Positions 18,471 to 26,673 of a stretch of DNA of 54,191 nucleotides are shown here, one piece after another; the stretch's first letter is position 1; each line of letters starts with the position of its first letter. A model generated the notes under the pieces. That model ran no database searches. It was not told the DNA's origin and was given only the letters and a program-made list of their open reading frames with translations. The position numbers and the translations under genes are program-made. This DNA comes from JBCBWG01 sp039039985 (GTDB lineage: Bacteria > Pseudomonadota > Alphaproteobacteria > Rhizobiales > Hyphomicrobiaceae). The DNA lies in the NCBI GenBank assembly GCA_039039985.1, contig JBCCOV010000010.1:1-54191 (forward strand), written 5' to 3'.

Positions 18471-18496
18471 TCCGATTGCAAATCATCCGATTGCAA
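18471..18496 (+). repeat. Direct repeat TCCGATTGCAA, period 15
   Basis: The 11-mer TCCGATTGCAA occurs at 18471-18481 and again at 18486-18496. The spacing equals that of the tandem units 100 bp earlier, although the sequences differ. Confidence 0.6.
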
Positions 18497-18527
18497 GCCG
18501 CCCGTGACGTTGTCATAGCACAGCGAG

Positions 18528-18555
18528 CGCACGCCTACTCAGTGGGCGTGCGTTT
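18528..18555 (+). terminator. Hairpin terminator between recA and alaS
   Basis: The 8-bp stem CGCACGCC / GGCGTGCG with a 9-base loop is followed by TTT. It most likely ends the recA transcript. Confidence 0.6.
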
Positions 18556-18656
18556 GCTCATCTAGACAGGTCGCGGGCGCAGCCCTAAAACGCCCCATTC
18601 CCGTATGCATCCGCAGCGGACGGGAGGAGCAGCAAGATCATTGAGCGTGACCAGAT

Positions 18657-21383
18657 ATGACCGGCGTCAACGAAATACGTAAGACGTTTTTGAGCTATTT
18701 TGAGAAGCATGGTCACGAGATCGTTGCGTCGTCACCGCTTGTCCCACGCAACGATCCGACGTTGATGTTTACGAACGCCGGAATGGTGCAGTTCAAGAAC
18801 GTCTTCACCGGGCAGGAGCATCGTCCGTATCAGCGGGCCGTCACATCGCAGAAATGCGTGCGCGCGGGCGGCAAACACAACGATCTCGACAACGTCGGCT
18901 ATACGGCGCGCCACCATACGTTCTTCGAGATGCTCGGGAACTTTTCGTTCGGCGACTACTTTAAGGATGTCGCTATCGAGTTGGCCTGGAACCTGGTGAC
19001 CAAGGAACTCGGTCTCGATGCCTCGCGGCTGCTCGTCACGGTCTATCACGAAGACGATCAAGCCTTTGATCTGTGGAAGAAAATCGCAGGCCTCCCCGAA
19101 GATCGCATCATCAGGATTGCGACCTCCGACAACTTCTGGGCCATGGGCGAGACAGGTCCATGCGGCCCATGTTCGGAGATCTTTTTTGACCACGGAGACC
19201 ATATTCCCGGTGGGCCGCCAGGCTCGCCTGATGAGGATGGTGACCGGTTCATCGAGATCTGGAACCTGGTTTTCATGCAGTTCGAGCAGATCACGGCGGA
19301 CGAGCGGGTCTCACTGCCGAAACCATCAATCGATACCGGCATGGGGCTTGAGCGGATTGCCGCGGTTCTGCAGGGCACGCACGATAACTACGAAACGGAC
19401 CTGTTTGGCGCGCTGATCGGGTCAATCAGAAACTATGCGCCGAAGCTGTCGCAACGCCAGATCGATCAAGGTGTCGGACAGGCTGGGCATATCGGCCGCG
19501 AAGGAGACGCGCCAACGGCACCGGAAAAGGTCATCTCAGATCATCTGCGCTCTTCGACGTTCCTGATCGCAGACGGCGTTCTGCCGTCGAACGAAGGGCG
19601 TGGCTACGTATTGCGTCGGATCATGCGCCGGGCCATGCGGTACGCGCATCAGCTCGGGTTTGAAGAACCGTTGATGTACCGCCTCGTTCCCACACTCGTG
19701 CGTGAGATGGGCGATGCATTTCCGGAGCTAAAGCGTGCGCAAGCCCTGATCGAGGAAACGCTCAAGCTTGAGGAAACGCGGTTCAAGAAGACCGTGCAGC
19801 GCGGGCTCGACCTTCTGGAAGGCGAGACGGAGAACCTGTCCAAAGGCGATACATTCAGCGGCGCGACGGCGTTCAAACTCTACGATACCTACGGGTTCCC
19901 GTTGGATCTCACTCAGGACGTGCTGCGTCGCCGCGAGATTGACGTTGACGTTGCCGGCTTTGAAGCCGCGATGGAGACCCAGCGCGAGGAGGCCCGCAAG
20001 GCTTGGCGTGGGTCCGGGGAAGCGGCCACGGAAACGGTGTGGTTTGAGCTGCGCGAGGCCGTCGGCCCGACAGAATTTCTTGGCTACGAAACGGAAGATG
20101 CCGAGGGCGTCGTCCAGGCCATTATCTGCGACGGTGCGCAGGTCGAAGCGGTGGACGCAGGCAGCAAAGCTGCGATCGTTATCAACCAAACACCGTTCTA
20201 CGGAGAGAGCGGCGGTCAGGTCGGCGACCACGGTATCATTGTGGGCGACAGGTTCCGTTTTGAAGTCAACGATACGCAGAAAAAACTCGGAGACGTCTTC
20301 GTCCACTTTGGAACGCTCGTAGAGGGCAAGTTGTCGGTGGGCGACCCCGTACGTCTCGAAGTCGATTATGAGCGCCGCACGGCAATCCGGGCCAATCACT
20401 CCGCAACGCACTTGATCCATGAGGCGTTGCGGCAAGTGCTCGGCGATCACGTCGCACAGAAAGGGTCGTTGGTCTCGCCGGAGCGCCTACGCTTCGATTT
20501 CTCACATCCAAAGCCGATTGGTCCCGATGAGCTGGAGGCGATCGAAAAACGGGCGAACGCCGTGATCGACCAGAATAGCGAGGTTGTCACGCGGCTTATG
20601 GCCATTGAAGACGCAATGGAGACCGGAGCCATGGCGTTGTTCGGCGAGAAGTACGGTGACGAAGTGCGTGTCGTCGCGATGGGCGACCCGGATACGGGCA
20701 TCAACCCGAATCGGCCGTGGTCGATCGAACTCTGCGGCGGCACGCACGTGCAGCGGACCGGCGATATCGGCCTCGTCCACATCGTCGCTGAAACAGCGTC
20801 TGCGGCCGGCGTGCGCCGGATCGAGGCGCTGGCGTCTCAAGCCGCGCGCGACTACTTGGCCGAACAGGATTTGCGCATCCGTGAGTTGGCCGGCGTTCTC
20901 CGGACAAAGTCGGAAGATGTCGTGCCGCGGGTGGCCGCGCTTTTGGACGAGCGCCGCCAGCTTGAGCGCCAGCTCTCCGAGGTCAAAAAGCAGCTCGCGT
21001 TGGCGGGCGGCGGCGGTGCCGAGAGCGGTGCCGGCGCCGGCGCATCAATCTCGGAAATCAAGGGCGTGAAGCTCCTTGCCCGGACGGTTCAAGGTCTCAA
21101 CCCGAAAGACCTGCGCGGCTTGGTTGATGACGGCAAAACGCAAGTTGGCTCGGGCATCGTGGCCGTTGTCGGCGTGACGGAGGACGGAAAAGCCGGCCTG
21201 GCCGTCGGCGTGACCAAAGATCTTGTGGACACCTACAGCGCTGTAGATCTGGTTCGTGCCGGTTCAGAAGCTCTTGGCGGCAAGGGCGGGGGCGGTCGTC
21301 CTGACATGGCCCAGGCCGGCGGACCTGACGGCAGCAAGGCCGACGACGCGATCGCCGCGATTTCGGCGGCGTTGTCAAAGTGA
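18657..21383 (+). CDS. alaS: Alanyl-tRNA synthetase
   Basis: AlaS charges tRNA-Ala with alanine and edits mischarged serine and glycine. The 908-residue protein has the full domain order. The class II catalytic core starts with EIRKTFLSYFEKHGHE and includes motif 2 around VTSQKCVRAGGKHND. The editing domain carries HSATHLIHEALR and the zinc-binding CGGTHVQRTGDIG. The C-Ala domain is preceded by a charged coiled-coil linker near 760-800. The start ATG lacks a clear Shine-Dalgarno sequence. It is separated from recA by 360 bp and a hairpin and is convergent with the copper chaperone gene. Length is slightly above usual, owing to a Gly/Ala-rich linker and end. Confidence 0.97.
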   Translation: MTGVNEIRKTFLSYFEKHGHEIVASSPLVPRNDPTLMFTNAGMVQFKNVFTGQEHRPYQRAVTSQKCVRAGGKHNDLDNVGYTARHHTFFEMLGNFSFGDYFKDVAIELAWNLVTKELGLDASRLLVTVYHEDDQAFDLWKKIAGLPEDRIIRIATSDNFWAMGETGPCGPCSEIFFDHGDHIPGGPPGSPDEDGDRFIEIWNLVFMQFEQITADERVSLPKPSIDTGMGLERIAAVLQGTHDNYETDLFGALIGSIRNYAPKLSQRQIDQGVGQAGHIGREGDAPTAPEKVISDHLRSSTFLIADGVLPSNEGRGYVLRRIMRRAMRYAHQLGFEEPLMYRLVPTLVREMGDAFPELKRAQALIEETLKLEETRFKKTVQRGLDLLEGETENLSKGDTFSGATAFKLYDTYGFPLDLTQDVLRRREIDVDVAGFEAAMETQREEARKAWRGSGEAATETVWFELREAVGPTEFLGYETEDAEGVVQAIICDGAQVEAVDAGSKAAIVINQTPFYGESGGQVGDHGIIVGDRFRFEVNDTQKKLGDVFVHFGTLVEGKLSVGDPVRLEVDYERRTAIRANHSATHLIHEALRQVLGDHVAQKGSLVSPERLRFDFSHPKPIGPDELEAIEKRANAVIDQNSEVVTRLMAIEDAMETGAMALFGEKYGDEVRVVAMGDPDTGINPNRPWSIELCGGTHVQRTGDIGLVHIVAETASAAGVRRIEALASQAARDYLAEQDLRIRELAGVLRTKSEDVVPRVAALLDERRQLERQLSEVKKQLALAGGGGAESGAGAGASISEIKGVKLLARTVQGLNPKDLRGLVDDGKTQVGSGIVAVVGVTEDGKAGLAVGVTKDLVDTYSAVDLVRAGSEALGGKGGGGRPDMAQAGGPDGSKADDAIAAISAALSK

Positions 21384-21471
21384 TGGCCAGATAGATCATC
21401 TGCCTGGGCCGGATCACTGCGGTGGCGTGGGGTGCGCGAATGGTTCCCAACGTCCCGCCCATTTGCCGTCC

Positions 21472-21507
21472 TGTCTACTTCGCAAAGGTATGTCTACTTC
21501 GCAAAGG
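21472..21507 (+). repeat. 17-bp direct repeat after alaS
   Basis: TGTCTACTTCGCAAAGG occurs at 21472-21488 and exactly again at 21491-21507, a period of 19 bases, in the 177-bp convergent intergenic region. Confidence 0.75.
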
Positions 21508-21514
21508 CGAAGTT

Positions 21515-21547
21515 GGCAGACCGGCTGACGCTTAACACCGGTCTGCC
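21515..21547. terminator. Hairpin terminator between alaS and the copper chaperone gene
   Basis: A perfect 10-bp inverted repeat GGCAGACCGG / CCGGTCTGCC with a 13-base loop lies between two convergent genes, 14 bp beyond the stop of the minus-strand gene. It probably serves both strands. Confidence 0.7.
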
Positions 21548-21560
21548 GATTGCAGTGCCG

Positions 21561-22067
21561 CTACTTTTTCTTCATGTCGTGGCCATGATGACCGGCGTGA
21601 TGGCCCGGTTCCTGAGCGCCGATCTTGGCAGCCTCGAACGAGACGGTCACGGCTCCCGCGTTTTCAAAAACCAGGCGCGCCGAAACCGTATCACCCTTTG
21701 CAATCTGTCCCTTGAGCGCCATGAACATGATGTGGTTGCCGCCCGGCTTCAGTTCTTCTTCGGCGCCGGGGGCAATCGTGATGCCGTTTGGCAGGGCGCG
21801 CATTTTCATGACGCCGTCGATCATTTTCATTTCGTGGATCTCGACAACGCCGGCGATCTCGGACGTGGCGGAGACGAGCCGGTCCGCCTCGGACCCGGTG
21901 TTCTTGATGCGCATGTAGCCCGCAGCCACCTTTGAGCCGGGCGGTGTTGCGCGCGTCCATGGCTGCGACAGGACGAGCGCACCATGTTTGATGTCGTTGG
22001 CAAGCGTGACGGACATCGGTGCGGCAATCGCCAGCAAGCCGAGCAAAAGGGTCGAGAGAGATCTCAT
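21561..22067 (-). CDS. Periplasmic copper chaperone PCu(A)C
   Basis: A 168-residue periplasmic Cu(I) carrier that helps metallate the CuA site of cytochrome oxidase. The first 23 residues are a signal peptide ending TLA. The PCu(A)C ligand pattern H-x-M ... H-x-M is present: HEMKM near 92-96 and HIMFM about 32 residues later. The tail HHAGHHGHDMKKK adds an extra histidine-rich metal site. ATG 22067 has GGAGA eight bases upstream; the longer opening from 22139 would spoil the signal peptide. It follows a DUF2946 gene by 97 bp on the same strand, a common pairing in proteobacterial copper loci. Confidence 0.9.
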   Translation of the reverse strand: MRSLSTLLLGLLAIAAPMSVTLANDIKHGALVLSQPWTRATPPGSKVAAGYMRIKNTGSEADRLVSATSEIAGVVEIHEMKMIDGVMKMRALPNGITIAPGAEEELKPGGNHIMFMALKGQIAKGDTVSARLVFENAGAVTVSFEAAKIGAQEPGHHAGHHGHDMKKK

Positions 22068-22164
22068 GGACGTCTCCAATCGATGAGGCGCGCGCTCACG
22101 CATCACGTATGTGCAGTGAGGGCGGCGCGACTGTTTCAAGACTGAGGGTTAAACACGGTCAGTT

Positions 22165-22551
22165 TCAGCCACGTGCGGGCGGGCCGCGCGGCCATGCGCA
22201 ACCAAGATAGTGCCGTGCCACAAGCTGGCTTTGGGATGTTGCGTGCAGCCGTTGGCCGGCAACGCTGGGCGCGGCGATCGCAACTGCGTTGGATGCTGGA
22301 AGCCCGGGTGCGACGGATAGTAAGCACGCATCGCAAATCGCAGTATCGAAATGCGGGGTGTCAGAGGCTGCGTTTCCGCCAATACAAAGGACGGGCAGAG
22401 TACCGTCCGGAAGCGCGTAGGTTGACAGGTCGACCGGCGGAGATGCGTTTGCGGCCGAGCGATGAAGCCACGGGGCGACAAGCGTGGCCAACGCGTAAAG
22501 CGCAACAAACCACGCGACACCAGTGCGCCGCCGGATCACCTTCCCTGTCAT
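22165..22551 (-). CDS. DUF2946-like small membrane/secreted protein
   Basis: A 128-residue protein of unknown function. A hydrophobic N-terminal helix (TGVAWFVALYALATLVAPWL, about 10-29) is followed by a region with CIGGN and a CDAC motif near 73-76, then a second hydrophobic stretch. This matches the DUF2946 layout, small proteins often encoded beside PCu(A)C or TonB-dependent copper receptors and suspected of copper handling. It sits directly upstream of the PCu(A)C gene. No convincing Shine-Dalgarno sequence precedes the ATG. The identification rests on layout and context rather than on a strong motif. Confidence 0.6.
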   Translation of the reverse strand: MTGKVIRRRTGVAWFVALYALATLVAPWLHRSAANASPPVDLSTYALPDGTLPVLCIGGNAASDTPHFDTAICDACLLSVAPGLPASNAVAIAAPSVAGQRLHATSQSQLVARHYLGCAWPRGPPARG

Positions 22552-22664
22552 TCGGAAACACTACGGCGCGCTGTGATCGGGAGCCATGCGGTCGATCAGC
22601 GCTCTGTCGCAAACGGCGTGACACAATTCGGCATTTGGCCAGCAACGGCCTGGCGCAAATAGAT

Positions 22665-22686
22665 ACAGGCGGCCGAAGCCGCCTGT
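22665..22686 (-). terminator. Terminator of glnBA
   Basis: The perfect stem ACAGGCGGC / GCCGCCTGT with a CGAA tetraloop lies 25 bp beyond the glnA stop and is followed in the glnA direction by ATCTATTTG. It should end the glnBA transcript before the DUF2946 gene. Confidence 0.75.
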
Positions 22687-22711
22687 TCCATGTCGAAAAC
22701 CGGATTGCGGT

Positions 22712-24121
22712 CTAGGCGGAGTAGTACAGATCGAACTCGACTGGGTGCGGCGTTTGCTCGAAACGCTCGACCTCTTCCATCTTCAACTCGATGTATGCGT
22801 CGATCATGTCGTCTGTGAAGACGCCGCCCATTTTCAGGAACGCCCGATCCTTGTCGGCATGATCCAACGCTTCGCGCAGCGATGCCGAAACGGTTGGGAT
22901 TTCAGCAAGTTCTGCCGGCGGCAGATCATACAGGTTCTTGTCCATGGCCGGGCCTGGATCGATCCGGTTTTGAATGCCGTCGAGGCCGGCCATCAGCATG
23001 GCCGCGAAGCCGAGATACGGGTTCGCAGTCGGATCCGGGAAGCGAACTTCAACGCGCTTCGCTTTCGGGCTGTTGGTGAACGGAATCCGGCACGATGCGG
23101 AGCGGTTACGCGACGAATATGCGAGCAGAACCGGCGCCTCGTAACCCGGAACCAAGCGCTTGTACGAGTTTGTCGAGGCGTTCGTGAACGCGTTGATCGC
23201 CTTGGCATGCTTCAGGATGCCGCCGATGTAGTGCAGGCACGTTTCAGACAGATCCGCGTATTGGTTGCCGGCAAACAGCGGCTCGCCGGTTCTCCAGATC
23301 GACTGGTGGCAGTGCATGCCGGAACCGTTGTCGCCAAAGACCGGCTTCGGCATGAACGTTGCGGTCTTGCCGTAGGCCTGAGCGACGTTGTGGATCGCAT
23401 ACTTATAGATTTGCAGATGGTCCGCCATGACCGTCAGCGTTTGGAACTTGATGCCAAGCTCGTGCTGCGCGGAACCGACCTCGTGGTGGTGCTTTTCGAC
23501 GGAAACGCCCATTTCGGCCATCACGGCCAGCATTTCTGAGCGAATGTCTTGTCCACTGTCGATCGGCGGCACCGGGAAGTAGCCACCTTTCATCCGCGGG
23601 CGGTGCCCGAGGTTGCCCATCTCCATTTCCGTATTGGAGTTTGCGGGCAGCTCAGCGGAATCGACGCGGAAGGCCGTGTGGTAAGGATCAGCGCAGAAGC
23701 GGACATCATCGAACAGGAAGAACTCGGCTTCCGGGCCGAAGAAGATCGTATCGCCGATTCCGGTCGACTTGACGTAGGCTTCCGCGCGTTTTGCAATGGA
23801 ACGCGGGTCGCGCTCATAGGGCTCGCCCGTAGATGGTTCGATGACATCGCAGAAAATCGCCATCGTGGTCTGGGCGAAGAATGGATCAATGTGCGCGGAT
23901 GACGGATCCATGATCAACATCATGTCCGAGGCTTCGATGCCTTTCCAGCCGGCGATCGATGAGCCGTCGAATGCGTAGCCGTCCGCGAATACTCCCTCAT
24001 CGATGCATGACGCTTCCGCCGTCACGTGTTGCATTTTCCCGCGCGTATCTGTGAAGCGCAGATCGACGAACTTTACGTCCTTTTCCTTAATCGCATTGAG
24101 GACGTCCGCAGGTGTAGTCAT
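22712..24121 (-). CDS. glnA: Glutamine synthetase type I
   Basis: GlnA condenses glutamate, ammonia and ATP into glutamine and is the main ammonium assimilation enzyme. The 469-residue protein is full length for GSI-beta. It includes the N-terminal latch segment VKFVDLRFTDTRGKMQH, the catalytic core with HCHQSIW and NSYKRLVPGYEAPV, and the adenylylation tyrosine in KNLYDLPPAE near residue 400. Activity is therefore expected to be controlled by GlnE adenylylation. AGAGGAGAG lies a few bases before the ATG. It is 87 bp downstream of glnB on the same strand and shares its sigma-54-like promoter. Confidence 0.98.
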   Translation of the reverse strand: MTTPADVLNAIKEKDVKFVDLRFTDTRGKMQHVTAEASCIDEGVFADGYAFDGSSIAGWKGIEASDMMLIMDPSSAHIDPFFAQTTMAIFCDVIEPSTGEPYERDPRSIAKRAEAYVKSTGIGDTIFFGPEAEFFLFDDVRFCADPYHTAFRVDSAELPANSNTEMEMGNLGHRPRMKGGYFPVPPIDSGQDIRSEMLAVMAEMGVSVEKHHHEVGSAQHELGIKFQTLTVMADHLQIYKYAIHNVAQAYGKTATFMPKPVFGDNGSGMHCHQSIWRTGEPLFAGNQYADLSETCLHYIGGILKHAKAINAFTNASTNSYKRLVPGYEAPVLLAYSSRNRSASCRIPFTNSPKAKRVEVRFPDPTANPYLGFAAMLMAGLDGIQNRIDPGPAMDKNLYDLPPAELAEIPTVSASLREALDHADKDRAFLKMGGVFTDDMIDAYIELKMEEVERFEQTPHPVEFDLYYSA

Positions 24122-24208
24122 CGTCTCTCCTCTTGGATGAACCGTTCCGGTGAGTTGGAAGCAGGTTTGATAGAGCTGGTGCCGAACGATGTCCGGCGGG
24201 TTATCGGT

Positions 24209-24547
24209 TCATATGGCTTCGTTGCCGGTCTCACCGGTACGGATGCGAACGGCTTGCTCGACGTCGCTGACGAAAATCTTGCCATCGCCAATGCGCCCGG
24301 TCCGGGCAGCCGTCTGAATGGCCTCAACGGCCTTGTCAAGCATCTCCTCAGCGAGGATCAGCTCCAGCTTAACTTTCGGAAGGAAATCCACCACGTACTC
24401 TGCGCCACGATAGAGCTCCGTGTGGCCCTTCTGGCGCCCGAAGCCCTTGGCTTCGATCACTGTAATGCCCTGAAGGCCAATGTCCTGAAGTGCCTCCTTC
24501 ACCTCGTCGAGTTTGAACGGTTTGATGATCGCCTCAATCTTCTTCAT
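24209..24547 (-). CDS. glnB: Nitrogen regulatory protein P-II
   Basis: GlnB senses 2-oxoglutarate and ATP/ADP and relays nitrogen status to GlnE, NtrB and transporters. The 112-residue protein carries the uridylylation tyrosine Y51 on the T-loop (YRGAEYVVDF), the KPFKLDEVKEAL start, and the C-terminal signature GDGKIFVSDVEQAVRIRTGE. The start MKKIEAIIKPF is the family start; ten in-frame residues upstream are discarded. The glnB-glnA order is standard for alphaproteobacteria, and nnr is divergent. A GlnK identity is less likely because no amtB is present. Confidence 0.97.
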   Translation of the reverse strand: MKKIEAIIKPFKLDEVKEALQDIGLQGITVIEAKGFGRQKGHTELYRGAEYVVDFLPKVKLELILAEEMLDKAVEAIQTAARTGRIGDGKIFVSDVEQAVRIRTGETGNEAI

Positions 24548-24594
24548 AGGTTCTGATCCTGGCCCAATTCTGATCACCGTCGCCCGGCCACCCC

Positions 24595-24612
24595 AAGCAC
24601 GCTGCGTGCCAG
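24595..24612 (-). promoter_or_regulatory. Sigma-54-type promoter upstream of glnB
   Basis: Reading the minus strand gives CTGGCACGCAGCGTGCTT, with the invariant GG and GC dinucleotides exactly ten bases apart and a perfect TGGCACG -24 element. Transcription would start about 40 bases before the glnB ATG. This fits NtrC-controlled glnBA expression; no convincing NtrC site was found. Confidence 0.65.
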
Positions 24613-24830
24613 TTGCGTGCTGAAAGATTTCATTAATAAAGTCAGAGCGTTACAGCTTCATCGCCCAGAAAGGCAGCACGACGAGAGCCTTAATATGCCC
24701 AATAAACTGGCGATTTGCCCGAAAATTCTACAACTTGCTCCTGCGCTGGCAGTTGGATTGCGGCCGACTTGGGCTTCAGTGCACCGCCAATGCCTGACGA
24801 CTTTGCAACGCGACGGGTCTACAATACGGT

Positions 24831-26429
24831 ATGCCGGCTGATTTCGAACTGCTCACGACGGAAGAAATGGCCAAGGCTGATCGCCTTGCCGTGGCCGCTG
24901 GTGTTCCGAGCCTCACGTTGATGGAGAATGCCGGCCGCGCAATTGCCGATGAGGCGATGCGCATGGTGAGCCCAGGCCGTCGGGTCCCAGGCCGTCGAAT
25001 CCAAGTGCTTTGCGGTCCGGGGAACAATGGCGGTGACGGTTTCGTTGCGGCGCGACTCTTGAAGGCGCGGGGGTTTGATGTTGCTGTCAGCCTCTATGGT
25101 CATCGGGATCGGCTGAGAGGCGATGCGGCCGCCATGGCGGCGCGTTGGGACGGTCCAATTCGACCGCTAATCCAACAGGCGCCACGACCGTCTCACAGCG
25201 GCAGCATTCCGGCGGGTTCTGTCGATGTGCCGACGGTTGGGCCCAACGATGGCCTAGTTATCGACGCTTTGTTCGGCGCCGGGTTGCGGGGAGACGATCC
25301 CGACGGGGAACTGCGGCGTTTGTTTCTCGCGTTATCGGCCATCCCCGACGAGATTCCGGTCTTGGCCGTTGATGTGCCGAGCGGCATTGACGGTTCCACG
25401 GGGCGCAGCCTGGCAACGGGCACTGGTTCACCCGGCGAATGCCTGTGGGCTAACCGCACCGTGACCTTCTTTCGGCGCAAGCCGGGCCACCTGCTGTTTC
25501 CAGGTGCGGATGCCTGCGGAGACGTGTTGTGTGTCGACGTCGGTATCCCGCCCGGCGTGTTGCAGGACATCGACCCTCAGGCCTTCGCTAACGATCCGGA
25601 ACTCTGGCGCGATCTGTTTCCGCAGCCCTCACGGCGGGCACACAAATATAACCGCGGCAGCGTGCTGGTTGTGTCCGGCGGGCTGGAAATGTCGGGCGCG
25701 GCCCGCTTGGTCGCGCGCGGCGCCCTGCGCGTCGGCGCCGGATTGGTCACGGTTGCCGCACCGCCATCGTCAGTTCAGGCGCATGCGGCGCAACTTAACG
25801 CGGTGATTTTACGACAGGGGCAGACACCGGACGCGCTGCAGAAGCTGCTCGCCGACGGCCGCCTCAATGCCGTGATCATCGGTCCGGGACTTGGACGCGG
25901 TGATGATGTTCTCGCGCAAATTACCACAGTTCTGGCCTCTGATGCGGCTGTAGTCTGCGACGCCGACGCCTTGACCGCGATCGGACAGGCGCAAGACGAG
26001 ATATTCGCGCTCATCAAAGCCAAGCCGGATCGGCCGGTCGTGTTCACGCCGCATGACGGGGAATTCGGCCGTGTGTTCGATGGTGGGACGGGCTCAAAGC
26101 TCGAGCGAGCACGTGCGGCAGCTGCGATGAGCGGAGCCATTATTATGCTCAAGGGGCCGGATACCGTCGTGGCCGCGCCGGATGGTCGCGCAGCCATTAA
26201 CGCAAATGCGCCGCCATACTTGGCGACAGCGGGATCCGGAGATGTTCTGGCTGGTATCTTGGGCGGGCTGATCGCGCAGGGTATGCCGGCTTGGCAGGCG
26301 GCCGCAGCCGGTGTCTGGCTCCACGGCGACTGCGCCGGTCGCTTCGGGCCGGGGCTGATCTCGGAGGATTTGCCTGAGCAACTGCCAATCGCGTTGCGGG
26401 CTCTGTTGCGTCCTCAAGACGCGCCCTGA
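24831..26429 (+). CDS. nnr: Bifunctional NAD(P)HX epimerase / ADP-dependent NAD(P)HX dehydratase
   Basis: Repairs hydrated NADH and NADPH. The N-terminal epimerase domain (about 1-225) has LMENAGRAIAD and CGPGNNGGDGFVAARLL. The C-terminal ribokinase-like dehydratase (about 245-530) has HKYNRGSVLVVSGG, GPGLGRGD, TPHDGEFGR and the catalytic-site ATAGSGDVLAGILGG. The 532-residue length is normal for the YjeF fusion. No clear Shine-Dalgarno sequence precedes the ATG. It is divergent from glnB across 283 bp; nnr beside glnB is a recurring alphaproteobacterial arrangement. Confidence 0.95.
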   Translation: MPADFELLTTEEMAKADRLAVAAGVPSLTLMENAGRAIADEAMRMVSPGRRVPGRRIQVLCGPGNNGGDGFVAARLLKARGFDVAVSLYGHRDRLRGDAAAMAARWDGPIRPLIQQAPRPSHSGSIPAGSVDVPTVGPNDGLVIDALFGAGLRGDDPDGELRRLFLALSAIPDEIPVLAVDVPSGIDGSTGRSLATGTGSPGECLWANRTVTFFRRKPGHLLFPGADACGDVLCVDVGIPPGVLQDIDPQAFANDPELWRDLFPQPSRRAHKYNRGSVLVVSGGLEMSGAARLVARGALRVGAGLVTVAAPPSSVQAHAAQLNAVILRQGQTPDALQKLLADGRLNAVIIGPGLGRGDDVLAQITTVLASDAAVVCDADALTAIGQAQDEIFALIKAKPDRPVVFTPHDGEFGRVFDGGTGSKLERARAAAAMSGAIIMLKGPDTVVAAPDGRAAINANAPPYLATAGSGDVLAGILGGLIAQGMPAWQAAAAGVWLHGDCAGRFGPGLISEDLPEQLPIALRALLRPQDAP

Positions 26430-26673
26430 AGACAAATCGCGACGCGCGGCCAATCGGCAACGCCAATCCGCGAGATGCACATGGTCGCGCTTGATTTACG
26501 GGGCCGCCGCATCGCTAACTAGGCCTGCATCCCCGCATCGTCGTTTTATTCGAAACAGCATCGCTATGGCCAAAGACAAACAGAAATTCAAAGCTCGGAA
26601 GTCCAAGAGCAAAGCAAAACAGGGCGCGGAGACATCGGGCAAGGCCAGGCGCGAACCTGTCCAGGGCAACGCC

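Larger units (their letters stand above)
18297..18656. other. recA-alaS intergenic region rich in short tandem repeats
   Basis: This 360-bp gap contains no credible gene. It holds three imperfect 15-base tandem units (18338-18381), a second pair of repeats with the same 15-base period (18471-18496), a hairpin terminator (18528-18555) and the alaS leader. No T-box or other known riboswitch signature was recognised. Confidence 0.6.

Noticed and set aside
24617..24841. Possible small gene between glnB and nnr
   Set aside because: The 74-codon frame has no ribosome-binding site or recognisable domain and covers the glnB/nnr promoter region.
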